In this document: positions 1 to 9,035 of the stretch, piece by piece | Layout of the letters: every line of letters starts with the position of its first letter | How positions within the stretch are numbered: position 1 is the first letter of the stretch | Source of the DNA: Paenibacillus dokdonensis | GTDB taxonomy: Bacteria; Bacillota; Bacilli; Paenibacillales; Paenibacillaceae | Assembly (NCBI RefSeq): GCF_004916975.1 | Contig: NZ_STGQ01000003.1 | Location: forward strand, 310,001 to 374,000 | Direction of reading: 5' to 3' | Length of the DNA stretch: 64,000 bases | Notes under the pieces: model-generated | What the model was told of the DNA's origin: nothing | The model's database searches: none | Seen by the model: the letters and a program-made list of their open reading frames with translations, nothing else | Translations under genes and position numbers: made by a program

Positions 1-90
1 TATTTTTCAATTGTAACCTCAATCCCGCTCAAAAGACAATAACCAGATTCATTGAAAATGCGGATGCCGCTAAATGAGTATGAAGTATGT

Positions 91-127
91 AAAAAAACCT
101 GAAGCGGACTCGCACTTCAGGTTTTTT
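91..127. terminator. Bidirectional intrinsic terminator
   Basis: An A-run, a stem AACCTGAAG/CTTCAGGTT and a T-run form a symmetrical hairpin just past the stop codon of the glutathione peroxidase gene. It can also end a plus-strand transcript entering from the left edge. Bases 1-90 hold no convincing gene. Confidence 0.8.
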
Positions 128-146
128 ATCCTCATGATCTCTATGA

Positions 147-692
147 TTACAGCAAAGCTTCGACTGCCCGTTCCATATCAAGGGGCCCTATTGGAGATTC
201 AAACCGTTCCACCACGTTCCCCTTACGGTCTACCAGGAATTTAGTGAAATTCCATTTGATATCATTGCCTTCCATCAACTCAGGCTGCTTATCCTGGATG
301 AACATCGACAGCATTTTAGCCTCGGAATTGTTCATATCAAAGCCTTCAAAAGGAGCCTGCTCACCCAGAAAGCCGAAAAGCGGATGCTTATCGGCACCGC
401 GTACGTCCACTTTTTCAAAGAGCGGGAATGTGACGCCATAATTGATCTGGCAAAAAGTGCTGACATCCTCATTGCTTCCCGGCTCCTGCCCGCCGAACTG
501 GTTGGAAGGAAAGCCAAGGATCATCAAACCACGGTCTTTGTATTTCTCATACAGCTTTTGAAGATCGGCATACTGGACTGTAAAACCGCACTCACTTGCT
601 GTGTTAACGATCAGAAGCACGCTGCCTTCGTACTGTGACAGTACCTTTTCTTCGCCACGGATATTTTTGGCCTTGAATGAATATACGCTCAT
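147..692 (-). CDS. gpx: Glutathione peroxidase family thiol peroxidase (Cys type)
   Basis: Reduces hydrogen or lipid peroxides in the cytoplasm; bacterial Cys-type members usually use thioredoxin rather than glutathione. The 181 residues span the complete thioredoxin-like fold. Visible are the peroxidatic motif NTASECGFT (Cys35 instead of selenocysteine), GFPSNQFGGQEPG with the conserved Gln, and WNFTKFLVD with the conserved Trp and Asn. No signal peptide. The gene stands alone, with its own terminator and divergent from a short-chain dehydrogenase. Family assignment is secure; the reductant is inferred. Confidence 0.93.
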   Translation of the reverse strand: MSVYSFKAKNIRGEEKVLSQYEGSVLLIVNTASECGFTVQYADLQKLYEKYKDRGLMILGFPSNQFGGQEPGSNEDVSTFCQINYGVTFPLFEKVDVRGADKHPLFGFLGEQAPFEGFDMNNSEAKMLSMFIQDKQPELMEGNDIKWNFTKFLVDRKGNVVERFESPIGPLDMERAVEALL

Positions 693-925
693 ATCTCGAA
701 CCTCCGTTGTATTTGCCGTTGTAATGATAACGGCTTCCCTTTATAATTCACAAAATTAAATTGTGTGCAATTCAAATTTAACATACATTGTCCCTTGATG
801 CAAATGAGCGGCGTTTCAGGATAAACCTTGATTGAAGCGGCTTAAGGTATTATGAAATTGATTTAAATGGGTAATATATAAACGGATTCAGTTTTCATTC
901 ATACCTATCAAAGGAGTGTTGTGCT

Positions 926-1669
926 ATGAAATTATCCGGCAAAACAGCCATTATTACAGGAGGAGCCAGCGGGATCGGACAAGCAACCGCGCGACTGTTT
1001 GCACAGGAGGGCGCCAATGTCGTGATAGCCGATTTTTCCGAAGCTGGACAAGAGGTTGCCAACCGGCTGCAGGATGATGGACATCGCGCGATCTACGTTA
1101 AAGTCGATGTCACAGAAGAAAAGGATATTCAGGCACTCATCGAACGCACCGTGCATACATACGGCCAGGTTGATATCATGTTCGCCAATGCGGGTGTTGC
1201 CAACGATGAGCCAGCCGATCAGCTCTCGCTTGAAAAATGGCAGCGTACGCTGGATGTGAATCTGACGGGCGTATTCTTGTCCGATAAATATGCCCTCATT
1301 CAAATGCTCAAGCAGGGTACCGGCGGTGCGATTATCAATACTGCTTCGATCCACGGACATGCCGCCAAGGCTGGAGTCACTGCATACGGCTCCTCCAAAG
1401 GCGGAGTGGTTATGCTGACACAGACCCTGGGCATTCAATATGCCAGCAGAGGTATCCGTGTCAATGCGGTATGTCCCGGATACATTGATACGCCGCTGTT
1501 AAAAGCATTGCCGCCGGAAGCGAAGCAAAAGCTTGTCGATCTGCATCCGATTGGCCGCCTGGGAAGTGCCGAGGAGGTCGCCAAAGCCGTACTCTTTCTG
1601 GCCAGCGACGACTCGACCTTCGTAGTGGGAACAAGCCTGATGGTGGACGGAGGATACACGGCTCAATAA
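926..1669 (+). CDS. SDR family NAD(P)-dependent oxidoreductase
   Basis: Classical short-chain dehydrogenase of 247 residues, the usual length. The N-terminal Rossmann motif GGASGIGQATA (about residues 12-22), NAG at about residue 90, the catalytic Ser in NTASIHG and the Tyr-x3-Lys in YGSSKGG are all present, and the C-terminus carries the usual VDGGYTAQ tail. Asp at the end of strand beta2 (VIADFS) suggests a preference for NAD. The start is set by AAAGGAG a few bases upstream. Substrate cannot be told from sequence; relatives are annotated as 3-oxoacyl-ACP reductases or alcohol or sugar dehydrogenases. It is monocistronic, ended by a strong hairpin. Confidence 0.9.
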   Translation: MKLSGKTAIITGGASGIGQATARLFAQEGANVVIADFSEAGQEVANRLQDDGHRAIYVKVDVTEEKDIQALIERTVHTYGQVDIMFANAGVANDEPADQLSLEKWQRTLDVNLTGVFLSDKYALIQMLKQGTGGAIINTASIHGHAAKAGVTAYGSSKGGVVMLTQTLGIQYASRGIRVNAVCPGYIDTPLLKALPPEAKQKLVDLHPIGRLGSAEEVAKAVLFLASDDSTFVVGTSLMVDGGYTAQ

Positions 1670-1680
1670 TGGACAAAAAA

Positions 1681-1717
1681 GCGTCCGTGGTTCAGTTTTA
1701 AGCTGAATCCGGACGCT
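1681..1717. terminator. Intrinsic terminator between convergent genes
   Basis: Stem GCGTCCG...CGGACGC with inner TTCAG/CTGAA pairing and a TTAA loop, preceded by an A-run and followed by CTTTCC. It serves the upstream SDR gene and possibly the convergent gene on the other strand. Confidence 0.75.
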
Positions 1718-1748
1718 CTTTCCATCCCCTTTTCTGTGGGGTGCTTCG

Positions 1749-3104
1749 TTAATTTATACTTATCCAGGTTCCAGCTGGAATCTCGTTCGCTCGTTTCCCC
1801 TTCACATGCCACAAAGATGGCATATCCCTCACATGGCGGAGTTCCACATTAAACGGTCTGTTCTGGGGCAGCCGGTTGAAGCGGAGCCACAGCCTGTTGC
1901 CGTCCACTATGCTTTCTTCCACCTGGATTCCGTCAATATCTGCTTCTTGAACATCTTTGCCGTCTGCCACGATCATTCCGGTTGAGTCTGGATCCACTCG
2001 CTTATTAAAGACAATGACGACTTCAGTGTCTCCCTCCGTACGTGCAGTCAGCGGAACAGGATGCTCATCATGCATATATCCACCCAAATGATATTCATAG
2101 GCAGTCCAGGTTTGATATCCCAAATCATAGACCGTGTTCTGGAATCGGTTCAGCCAGGTACGGTCCTTAATCATGTTCGATTTTGAGCCGACATCGGCCT
2201 GTATTCCGAGCGGAAGCTCGGGAAATGCTGCCCGGATTGGGGCTGCGAAGCTTTCATAGGTGCCTGCATATTCAGCCCTCAGATTTCGTTTCATCCAGTC
2301 CGGCCAATGGGTCTGCAGCATGTGGAGATCCGGTTTGACTCTTCCGATCATGGAGATGGCGTCAAGTCCCTGCCATTCCTTAAGCCGCAGGGTTGAAACT
2401 GCACCGCCATCTACAGCCAGCGACCAGGTGGCTACCAGGATATCCGGGCGGGTCTCACGCGCTCCGCCACTGCCGTTAATGATTTCATCAATGAGTGCAT
2501 TCACGGCGTCCACGCGAAAATCAATCCATTTAGCGTAGACATCCGGTGTTTTTTTATAATAATTTGCAGCAAACCTGTTCACGAATTCGGGTACCGCCAG
2601 TCCATGCTTCTCCTGAAATGCCTGCTGGGCTGCGGGTCCAATATCTCCGTAGACTCCGCGGCGGATACCATCCCATTCAGGAAAGTAAGGCTCCGCAATT
2701 TCAACGCCGTCAAAAGCATAATCATGGAGCATCCGCGATACAGCTTCCTTCTTCCACTGCACATATTCCTTCGAAAATGGGGAGAACCGTTCAAATCCAT
2801 CATTCAGCTCTTTTAAAAGTCCCATTTTCCAAGTGGGCCATTCCTGCGGCAGATGAGAGGTTGAAAACGTTCCGTTTCCGATAACCAGTGCCCAGACGGC
2901 CATGTTTCGGTGATGAAAGGATTCAATGAGTTCAGCATTCACCTGGCTTTCGTTCACCACAAAGTAATGGACGGTCCGGTAGCCGGCAAGCTGTATTTCT
3001 TCAGCAATGCTATCTGCGGAACGGTTTTGATAATAGGGAAACAAGGGATCAATTTGAATACTCGGACCTTCTAAGGCCCAAGCTCTTACGAACTCACTTC
3101 TCAC
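1749..3104 (-). CDS. Putative TIM-barrel glycoside-hydrolase-like protein
   Basis: A 451-residue protein without signal peptide. The first 330 residues have the rhythm of a TIM barrel like those of glycosidase-like families: AGYRTVHYFVV, MAVWALVIGNG, YAFDGVEIAEPYFPEW (candidate acidic catalytic residues), DILVATWSLAV, DAISMIGRVKPDLHM, PLGIQADVG and QTWTAYEYHLGGY. The last 100 residues resemble an all-beta Ig-like domain (TEVVIVFNKRVDPDS and onward). A cytoplasmic enzyme acting on imported oligosaccharides is plausible, but the family and substrate are not recognised. It is a single gene with an apparently independent leader. Confidence 0.6.
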   Translation of the reverse strand: MRSEFVRAWALEGPSIQIDPLFPYYQNRSADSIAEEIQLAGYRTVHYFVVNESQVNAELIESFHHRNMAVWALVIGNGTFSTSHLPQEWPTWKMGLLKELNDGFERFSPFSKEYVQWKKEAVSRMLHDYAFDGVEIAEPYFPEWDGIRRGVYGDIGPAAQQAFQEKHGLAVPEFVNRFAANYYKKTPDVYAKWIDFRVDAVNALIDEIINGSGGARETRPDILVATWSLAVDGGAVSTLRLKEWQGLDAISMIGRVKPDLHMLQTHWPDWMKRNLRAEYAGTYESFAAPIRAAFPELPLGIQADVGSKSNMIKDRTWLNRFQNTVYDLGYQTWTAYEYHLGGYMHDEHPVPLTARTEGDTEVVIVFNKRVDPDSTGMIVADGKDVQEADIDGIQVEESIVDGNRLWLRFNRLPQNRPFNVELRHVRDMPSLWHVKGKRANEIPAGTWISIN

Positions 3105-3295
3105 GTTGGTCTCCTTCCTGCGGAACTCTTAGCAATAGCCCTGCATATGCAAAATATGCGCCTGCTATTCTAGCATTGCCGAAAATGGGAAATTTCACCC
3201 TTTGCCTGTTTTCTTGGCAAGAACATCATGAATCCCCTCACCGCCCAAAATTAATCTCATACAATAGAGCAAACACATAAGCGGAGGGATGTTCC

Positions 3296-3694
3296 TTGTC
3301 TATTCTCAAGCTCAGGAAAAACATAACACTGCAGCAGCGGCTGGCCCGGCTGACAGGCCACCTGGTCGAAATTAACGGGGAGGGCCTGGGGCTGGAGCCT
3401 GGCAGGCTGCAGCGTGTATTTAAAAGCAATTTCATTCAGGTACAGGGAGAGCTATTCGTACCATTAAGCCTGCAGTCCATTAGGGTATTTGATATTAATC
3501 CGGCTCCCCGTACAGTGCGTGTCGGCCTCCGGACGACTTTTAACACGGGTAAGGCATTCTCAAGCATCCGGCTGGTCGAGATCGGAACCGATTTTATCGA
3601 GGTACAGTCCAAAGGAAAGTTCCCTTCACGGATTCTGTTTCCACTCAATAAGATTGAGGGCATCTTTCCAGTCCGCCTGAAATCAAAGAACTAA
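3296..3694 (+). CDS. Hypothetical protein, 132 aa, beta-rich
   Basis: Small basic protein I do not recognise. It starts at TTG, chosen because GGAGGG lies 8 bases upstream. Predicted strands alternate with turns (FIQVQGELFVPLSLQSIRVF; DFIEVQSKG), as in small all-beta domains found in spore-coat-like or YlmC/PRC-barrel-like proteins, and there is no membrane segment or signal peptide. It converges on the TraX-like gene with only ten bases between stops. A function should not be assigned. Confidence 0.65.
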   Translation: MSILKLRKNITLQQRLARLTGHLVEINGEGLGLEPGRLQRVFKSNFIQVQGELFVPLSLQSIRVFDINPAPRTVRVGLRTTFNTGKAFSSIRLVEIGTDFIEVQSKGKFPSRILFPLNKIEGIFPVRLKSKN

Positions 3695-3704
3695 ACAGAA
3701 AGTC

Positions 3705-4337
3705 TTACCACTCCGTCCATCTCAGTACTGCCAGAGCGGTCAAATGCAGCGGGTAAAAGGAACGCCACACCCATTTGCGGACCCGGATATGTTCGAGTTT
3801 ATTCCATACTGCCGGTCCATACACAATCAGCAGCGTCGGAACAATGCTCAGCAGCTGCATCAGACCGCCCGGCCCATAGACCAGGACATATAACAGATTA
3901 AGCAGTAAATGGACGAAGATCAGCCGTTCGTTCGCAAAGCAGCGGAACATGAGTACCAGCAGCAGTCCATAGGCGCCGTAATCAAAAGGAAAGAGCTGCA
4001 TAACTGCGCATGTTACCAGAACAATGCTTCCCTTTGCCCATAAAGAAGGCATAAGGTCCATGATCTGCATAATGGCGGCTGCCATAAACAGCGTGGTGAT
4101 CACATTCAATCCTTCCGGATTTAATGCCAGCTGATACGGAATCTGCGACAAAAGTGCAAGGATAAACAGTCTCACCAGATATTTCGGTTTTGACCGTGTA
4201 TGGACATGACCCTGAACCAGGGCATATGCATAAATCGGAAATGCGATCCTGCCAATGATCCGGAGCCAGAGCTGATTTTCAAAGCACACGATACCCAAAT
4301 GGTCCACCAGCATGGTCAGCATGGCGATCAACTGCAC
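3705..4337 (-). CDS. TraX family membrane protein
   Basis: A 210-residue integral membrane protein with about seven hydrophobic segments. The N-terminus carries the TraX family signature: LTMLVDHLG at residues 7-15, then LRIIGRIAFPIYAYALVQG, HTRSKPKYLVRLFILALLSQIPY. TraX of the F plasmid acetylates pilin; chromosomal relatives in Bacillota are acyltransferase-like and of unknown role. The Asp-His pair and Arg residues in the first two helices, typical of the family, are kept. It lies divergent from the malY-like gene, sharing a 140-bp promoter region. Confidence 0.82.
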   Translation of the reverse strand: MQLIAMLTMLVDHLGIVCFENQLWLRIIGRIAFPIYAYALVQGHVHTRSKPKYLVRLFILALLSQIPYQLALNPEGLNVITTLFMAAAIMQIMDLMPSLWAKGSIVLVTCAVMQLFPFDYGAYGLLLVLMFRCFANERLIFVHLLLNLLYVLVYGPGGLMQLLSIVPTLLIVYGPAVWNKLEHIRVRKWVWRSFYPLHLTALAVLRWTEW

Positions 4338-4478
4338 AAGCTCTTCCTCCTTTCACGTTACTCGCGCGAATGTCTTTTGTTCTATTTTACTTTGAGTCAG
4401 CTCTTTCTCCAAGTTCCCCTCCGATGTGATATATTCATGAAAGAAATAATACCATCTACCTCAAGGAGGGTAACTACT

Positions 4479-5669
4479 TTGAATTTTGATAAAATCATTA
4501 CGAGAAATCTCACCGGCTCTGATAAATGGGACGGTATGAAAAATATTTTTGGCACAGCTGATGCACTTCCGATGTGGGTGGCCGACATGGATTTTGAGTC
4601 TCCGCCATCTGTGATTGCAGCCATGCAGAAACGTGTTGAACATGGCGTATTCGGCTATACCATGCAGACGGACGAATACAAGCAATCTATCGTAAACTGG
4701 ATGAAACAACGCCATGACTGGGAAATTGATCCGGAATGGCTCGTATTTTGCCCGGGCGTCGTTCCCGCGCTTAGCTTCGCCATCCAGGCCTTTACCGAAC
4801 CGGGCGACAAAGTCGTCATTCAGCCGCCGGTATATCCTCCGTTTCATAGCGTCGTTAAGGATCATGGCCGCGAGCTTGTCCTAAATCCACTGAAGTCTGA
4901 GAACGGACATTATTCCATGGATCTTGAAGCATTGGAGCAAATCCTGGACAGCCAGCAGGTAAAAATGCTGATTCTGTGCAGCCCTCATAATCCGGTCGGA
5001 CGGATATGGTCATCCGAGGAACTCGAAGCCTTGGTTCAGCTCTGCACGCGGCATGATGTCCTGATCATATCCGATGAAATTCATGCCGATCTGATCTATG
5101 AAAAAAATGCGCACATGCCGCTTGCCAAGTTGTCTGATGAGGCAAAGAATCGTTCCATTATCTGCACCGCGCCAAGCAAAACCTTTAACATTGCCGGACT
5201 CAACACATCCAATATCATCATTCCGGATCCGGAAATTCGCAGTATCTTTATGAAGGCGCTCCAGCTCTATCATGTGGGATCCATCAGCGCGATCGGAAGC
5301 ACGGCCGCCGAAGCAGCCTATACCGATGGCGGTGAGTGGCTGGATGAAGTGCTTACCTACTTGCAGCTAAACATTGATTATGTCGTTGAATATATAGGCA
5401 AGCATATACCTGAAATCAAGGTCCAAAAGCCGGAAGCGACTTATTTGCTATGGCTTGATTTCAGCAGTCTTGGTATGACTCCGAATGAAATGGAAGCCTT
5501 TTTGTTGAACAAAGCCAAGCTTGCCTTAAATAAAGGATCTGCATTTGGACAAGGTGGATCCGGATTCATGCGTATGAACATCGCCTGCCCTATGGCCACT
5601 GTCGTCGAAGCAATGAAGCGGCTGGATGCTGCAATGACTGAATGGCGGCTTGAGCAAAAGAATGCCTGA
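4479..5669 (+). CDS. patB: MalY/PatB family C-S lyase (cystathionine beta-lyase type aminotransferase fold)
   Basis: PLP-dependent class I/II aminotransferase-fold enzyme, 396 residues, most likely cleaving cystathionine or other S-alkyl cysteines to homocysteine, pyruvate and ammonia. The start is TTG at 4479, because a perfect AAGGAGGG lies 7 bases upstream; the frame is open further upstream, but that part overlaps the divergent gene and is not needed. Diagnostic stretches: WVADMDFESPP near residue 31, SPHNPVGR, DEIHADLIY (the PLP-binding Asp) and APSKTFNIAGL with the Schiff-base Lys. No maltose genes are nearby, so a sulfur role fits better than MalY-type regulation. Confidence 0.9.
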   Translation: MNFDKIITRNLTGSDKWDGMKNIFGTADALPMWVADMDFESPPSVIAAMQKRVEHGVFGYTMQTDEYKQSIVNWMKQRHDWEIDPEWLVFCPGVVPALSFAIQAFTEPGDKVVIQPPVYPPFHSVVKDHGRELVLNPLKSENGHYSMDLEALEQILDSQQVKMLILCSPHNPVGRIWSSEELEALVQLCTRHDVLIISDEIHADLIYEKNAHMPLAKLSDEAKNRSIICTAPSKTFNIAGLNTSNIIIPDPEIRSIFMKALQLYHVGSISAIGSTAAEAAYTDGGEWLDEVLTYLQLNIDYVVEYIGKHIPEIKVQKPEATYLLWLDFSSLGMTPNEMEAFLLNKAKLALNKGSAFGQGGSGFMRMNIACPMATVVEAMKRLDAAMTEWRLEQKNA

Positions 5670-5786
5670 ATGAGTTGAACCTTCTCATTTTTCTCTGCCA
5701 TCCTTCACTTCATTTATTGATTCAGTTCATGCCATAAGGGTACTTAACTACTGACATGTTCAAGACAATAAAGGAGGTTTTTTACC

Positions 5787-6578
5787 ATGGCAGAGCAACG
5801 TCTTGCAGGAAAAACAGCGGTAGTTACAGGAGGCGGTTCGGGCATCGGAGAGGCAGCAGCCATCCGTTTCGGGCAGCAAGGAGCCAAAGTGTATATGCTG
5901 GATCGTACGCCGGAGCATGCGGAGAAAACCAAAAGCCGGATTGAAGAGGCAGAAGGAAAAGCGTTCGTCATTGAATGCGACATCTCGAAGCCCGAGAATA
6001 TCAAACAGGCTTATGCGCAAATTGCCGAGAAGGATTCGCAGATCGATATTGTATTCGCCAATGCCGGTATTAATGGCACTACCGCGCCTATTGAAACCAT
6101 GGAGATCGATGAATGGGATCAAACCATCAATACGAATCTGCGGGGTACTTTCGCAACTGTGAAATATGCCATTCCACTCCTGAAGGATAACGGGGGAAGC
6201 GTGATTATTACCAGTTCAATTAACGGTAACCGCGTCTTCTCCGGTATTGGCTTCTCGGCCTATTCATCCACGAAAGCTGGACAAGTCGCCTTTATGAAAA
6301 TGGCGGCCCTTGAGCTCGCGCGCTATAAAATCCGGGTCAATGCGGTCTGTCCCGGGGCGATCGATACGAATATCGGTGAGAACACCTACCCGTCGGATGA
6401 CTTGAAGAAGGTGAAGATTCCTGTGGAGTTTCCGGAAGGAAACCACCCGCTTGAGCAAAAGCCGGGTGAGCCTGAACAGGTTGCCAATCTCGTCCTCTTT
6501 CTTGCATCAGATGAATCATCCCATATCACGGGAACGGAAATTTATGTGGACGGGGCCGAGTCCCTGCTACGCGGCTGA
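5787..6578 (+). CDS. SDR family oxidoreductase
   Basis: A second classical short-chain dehydrogenase, 263 residues. It has GGGSGIGEAAA at the dinucleotide fold, NAGINGT, the catalytic Ser in ITSSINGN, Tyr-x3-Lys in YSSTKAGQ, CPGAIDTNIG and the C-terminal VDGAESLLRG. Asp after strand beta2 (YMLDRT) suggests NAD. AAAGGAGG lies 8 bases before the ATG. It shares the fold with the gene at 926 but little sequence beyond motifs, so the two are not a recent duplication. Substrate unknown; a hairpin terminator follows directly. Confidence 0.9.
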   Translation: MAEQRLAGKTAVVTGGGSGIGEAAAIRFGQQGAKVYMLDRTPEHAEKTKSRIEEAEGKAFVIECDISKPENIKQAYAQIAEKDSQIDIVFANAGINGTTAPIETMEIDEWDQTINTNLRGTFATVKYAIPLLKDNGGSVIITSSINGNRVFSGIGFSAYSSTKAGQVAFMKMAALELARYKIRVNAVCPGAIDTNIGENTYPSDDLKKVKIPVEFPEGNHPLEQKPGEPEQVANLVLFLASDESSHITGTEIYVDGAESLLRG

Positions 6579-6601
6579 TTCCTCTATATTTGCACCATCC
6601 C

Positions 6602-6636
6602 AAGAGTCCGAAACTACGGACTCTTTTTTTATTTTA
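6602..6636 (+). terminator. Intrinsic terminator
   Basis: Stem AAGAGTCCG/CGGACTCTT with a six-base loop, followed by a run of T residues and TATTTT, 24 bases after the SDR stop codon. Confidence 0.85.
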
Positions 6637-6755
6637 AACATTTGGAAATCGCTATGAAAATTTTGACTCATTTTGTCGAAATATAGAAGTAGGATTCCTC
6701 ATTATAAACAAAAAAAGAGGATCCGTATCATATACATACATCTGGGGGAATTGTT

Positions 6756-8759
6756 TTGAAAGCACGGTTGAAAGGAATCTTTAATCTATTCAGGATTAAA
6801 AGACTGCGCAGCAGACTTATGCTCATCATCTGTCTCATGGTCATTATTCCAAATATTTTTCTGGCACTCTTTTCTGTTAACAGCGCAAAAGAGCAGCTGC
6901 AGACTAAAATGGAGGATATCACTCAATCCAGTGTCACGCTGCTCGATAAGCTTTTGGATACGACCGTCCAAATGCAGGTATCGAACATTAACCAGCTCGC
7001 GAATCAGATCACATCGCAAGAGATCGATCAGCACTCCATACAAGCCCGCAAGCTGATCAACGATTACAAGGCCCAGCATTCGGAAGTCGAAGTGGTATCG
7101 CTCGGCAATGATCGTGGAGCCTGGATGAAATCACCGGATCCAGGTAAGGAGGATTTTGATCCTCGTACCCGCGCCTGGTATACGCTCGCCAAAAAGTATC
7201 CCACACAGGCTATGGTCGCCGATCCTTCTGTATCCTTTTCTACCAAAAACTATGTCATGACCATTTCCAAGACCCTGCCTGATGGTGAAGGCGTCATTTG
7301 TATCAGTCTCAGCATCTCTGGAATGGACCAAACCGTCAAAAATATCCGACTTGGCAATAAAGGCTACATTTATCTCATGGACCGGAACGACAAAATAATG
7401 TCCCATCCGACCATTAAAACAGGGGAAAAGGCTACCGGAAAACAGCTGGAGATTATGCACAGCCAGAGGGAAGGTTTTATTCAATACACCAATCCTGACA
7501 CCCATGTGCTCCAGCGCGGTTATTACGCCACGAACAGCATTTCTGCTTTCAAAATTGTAGGTATTCTTCCTGACAGCGAATATAGCGATGCAACGCGTCC
7601 GATTTTTTACACCGCCGTTGGTGTGCTTGTGATAGCTGTTGCCATCGTTCTGGTGCTCCTGTTCTTCATCATCAGAGGAATGACAAAGCCGATCGAGCAG
7701 CTCAACCATTCCGCCATACGCGTAAGTGAAGGACATCTGAACGAACAGGTAGTCACCAAACGCAAGGATGAGATCGGTACACTGGCAAGCAATTACAACG
7801 GCATGGTTGCCTCCCTGCGCAGTATGGTCGTTGACATGGGTGACACCTCCAGTCAGCTGGCTGCTTCCAGCGAGGAGCTGACGGCCAGCACCGAGATGAA
7901 TGCCAAGTCAGTGGAGCTTGTCTCCGGTCTGGTTTCGGATTCATCTGAAGGCGCTACAATCCAGTCACTGGCCACGGAGGAAACGGCTCGTACCATTGAA
8001 GAAATGACGCGAGGCATCCAGAAAATAGCCGAATCCGCAGGCATGATCGTAGATTCATCGAGCCGTACCGAAGAGGATGTACACGCAGGCAGCCAGAAGA
8101 TTCGTCAGGTCAGCGCCCAGATGGACACCATCCGGATTTCTACGGTTGAATCCGCGGAGCTGATGGAGCAGCTCCATAACCACAGCGCCAACATCGCAGC
8201 CATGAGCACAGCCATTTCGGAAATTTCCAAACAAACGAATCTGCTGTCGCTGAACGCCGCAATTGAGGCGGCGCGTGCTGGCGAACACGGACGAGGCTTT
8301 GCTGTTGTAGCGGATGAAGTCCGCAAGCTTGCTGACCAGTCCAATATCACAGCCGATGAGATCCAGCAAACGATCGTTAAAATGACAGAGTTGATCTCCG
8401 GCGTATATAATGTTATGAAAAACAAGGTTCAAACAGATGTAAACCAAGGTCTGAATGTCACGGCTGAGGCACTGGAGGCCTTCGTGAACATCGAGCAGTC
8501 TGCCAAGCAAATCTCCGACCAGGTTCAAGATATTTCCGCAGTAACCGAGCAGATGTCAGCCAGCAGCGAAGAAATATCAGCTGCGGTTCACGAGGTTGCA
8601 GGCATTTCCCGTCAGACGGTCGAATCATTTGAACGAGTAAACGCGGCCAGCCAGGAACAGCTCGCATCTATGGAGGAAATCACCTCGTCGGCTGCCGGGC
8701 TCGCCCGGATGGCTGTAGATATGCAGACCATGATTGACCGGTTTAAGCTGGATAAATAA
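6756..8759 (+). CDS. Methyl-accepting chemotaxis protein with dCache sensor
   Basis: Membrane chemoreceptor of 667 residues that signals to CheA/CheW. A TTG start follows CTGGGGGAA. First transmembrane helix about residues 21-41; extracellular dCache domain about 42-280 with the family mark DFDPRTRAWYTLA; second helix about 283-305; HAMP about 306-360 beginning MTKPIEQL; then a long coiled-coil signalling domain with hairpin tip NLLSLNAAIEAARAGEHGRG. The ligand is unknown; dCache domains often bind amino acids or organic acids. No che genes lie nearby, so it is an orphan receptor. Confidence 0.93.
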   Translation: MKARLKGIFNLFRIKRLRSRLMLIICLMVIIPNIFLALFSVNSAKEQLQTKMEDITQSSVTLLDKLLDTTVQMQVSNINQLANQITSQEIDQHSIQARKLINDYKAQHSEVEVVSLGNDRGAWMKSPDPGKEDFDPRTRAWYTLAKKYPTQAMVADPSVSFSTKNYVMTISKTLPDGEGVICISLSISGMDQTVKNIRLGNKGYIYLMDRNDKIMSHPTIKTGEKATGKQLEIMHSQREGFIQYTNPDTHVLQRGYYATNSISAFKIVGILPDSEYSDATRPIFYTAVGVLVIAVAIVLVLLFFIIRGMTKPIEQLNHSAIRVSEGHLNEQVVTKRKDEIGTLASNYNGMVASLRSMVVDMGDTSSQLAASSEELTASTEMNAKSVELVSGLVSDSSEGATIQSLATEETARTIEEMTRGIQKIAESAGMIVDSSSRTEEDVHAGSQKIRQVSAQMDTIRISTVESAELMEQLHNHSANIAAMSTAISEISKQTNLLSLNAAIEAARAGEHGRGFAVVADEVRKLADQSNITADEIQQTIVKMTELISGVYNVMKNKVQTDVNQGLNVTAEALEAFVNIEQSAKQISDQVQDISAVTEQMSASSEEISAAVHEVAGISRQTVESFERVNAASQEQLASMEEITSSAAGLARMAVDMQTMIDRFKLDK

Positions 8760-8786
8760 TGGAAAAATGATTTTCCTGTGGGGCAA

Positions 8787-8935
8787 CGCTGCGTGAACGA
8801 AACGTTCCTCCAATCGCTGTTGCCCCCAAATATATGTTATTAATCTTTTTCAAGGTGAATATTTGGGGGCAAAGGCGACCGCTATCGCTTTTCCGGAATC
8901 GTTTCGTCCTCTCCGCTACTTCGAGATAATCACAT
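8787..8935. repeat. Intergenic inverted-repeat element, related to 21560-21630
   Basis: A perfect 14-bp inverted repeat, TTGCCCCCAAATAT (8820-8833) against ATATTTGGGGGCAA (8859-8872), sits inside imperfect outer arms ACGAAACG (from 8796) and CGTTTCGT (to about 8909). The segment GCGACCGCT...CTCCGCT at about 8876-8917 recurs in diverged form at about 21574-21613, where it again follows a small hairpin. This looks like a dispersed intergenic repeat rather than a terminator, since a separate terminator follows. Confidence 0.5.
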
Positions 8936-8954
8936 TTCTATAACTACTTTAAAA

Positions 8955-9004
8955 ATAAGATGCCAACCTTTAAGTGCAAATTAACTTAGGGGTTGGCATC
9001 TTAT
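8955..9004. terminator. Bidirectional intrinsic terminator
   Basis: Perfect 14-bp stem ATAAGATGCCAACC/GGTTGGCATCTTAT with a 22-base loop and T-rich flanks on both strands. It ends the glcD-glcF transcript and blocks read-through from the chemoreceptor side. Confidence 0.8.
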
Positions 9005-9035
9005 TCTTGTATATAATTTATACCTTAGGTCAAGC

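Noticed and set aside
4200..4478. 93-residue N-terminal extension of the MalY/PatB protein
   Set aside because: It overlaps the divergent TraX-like gene, lacks family similarity, and a perfect Shine-Dalgarno sequence precedes the internal TTG.
8787..8935. Transcription terminator of the chemoreceptor gene
   Set aside because: The 14-bp arms are followed by no T-run on the plus strand, and a separate good terminator lies just downstream.
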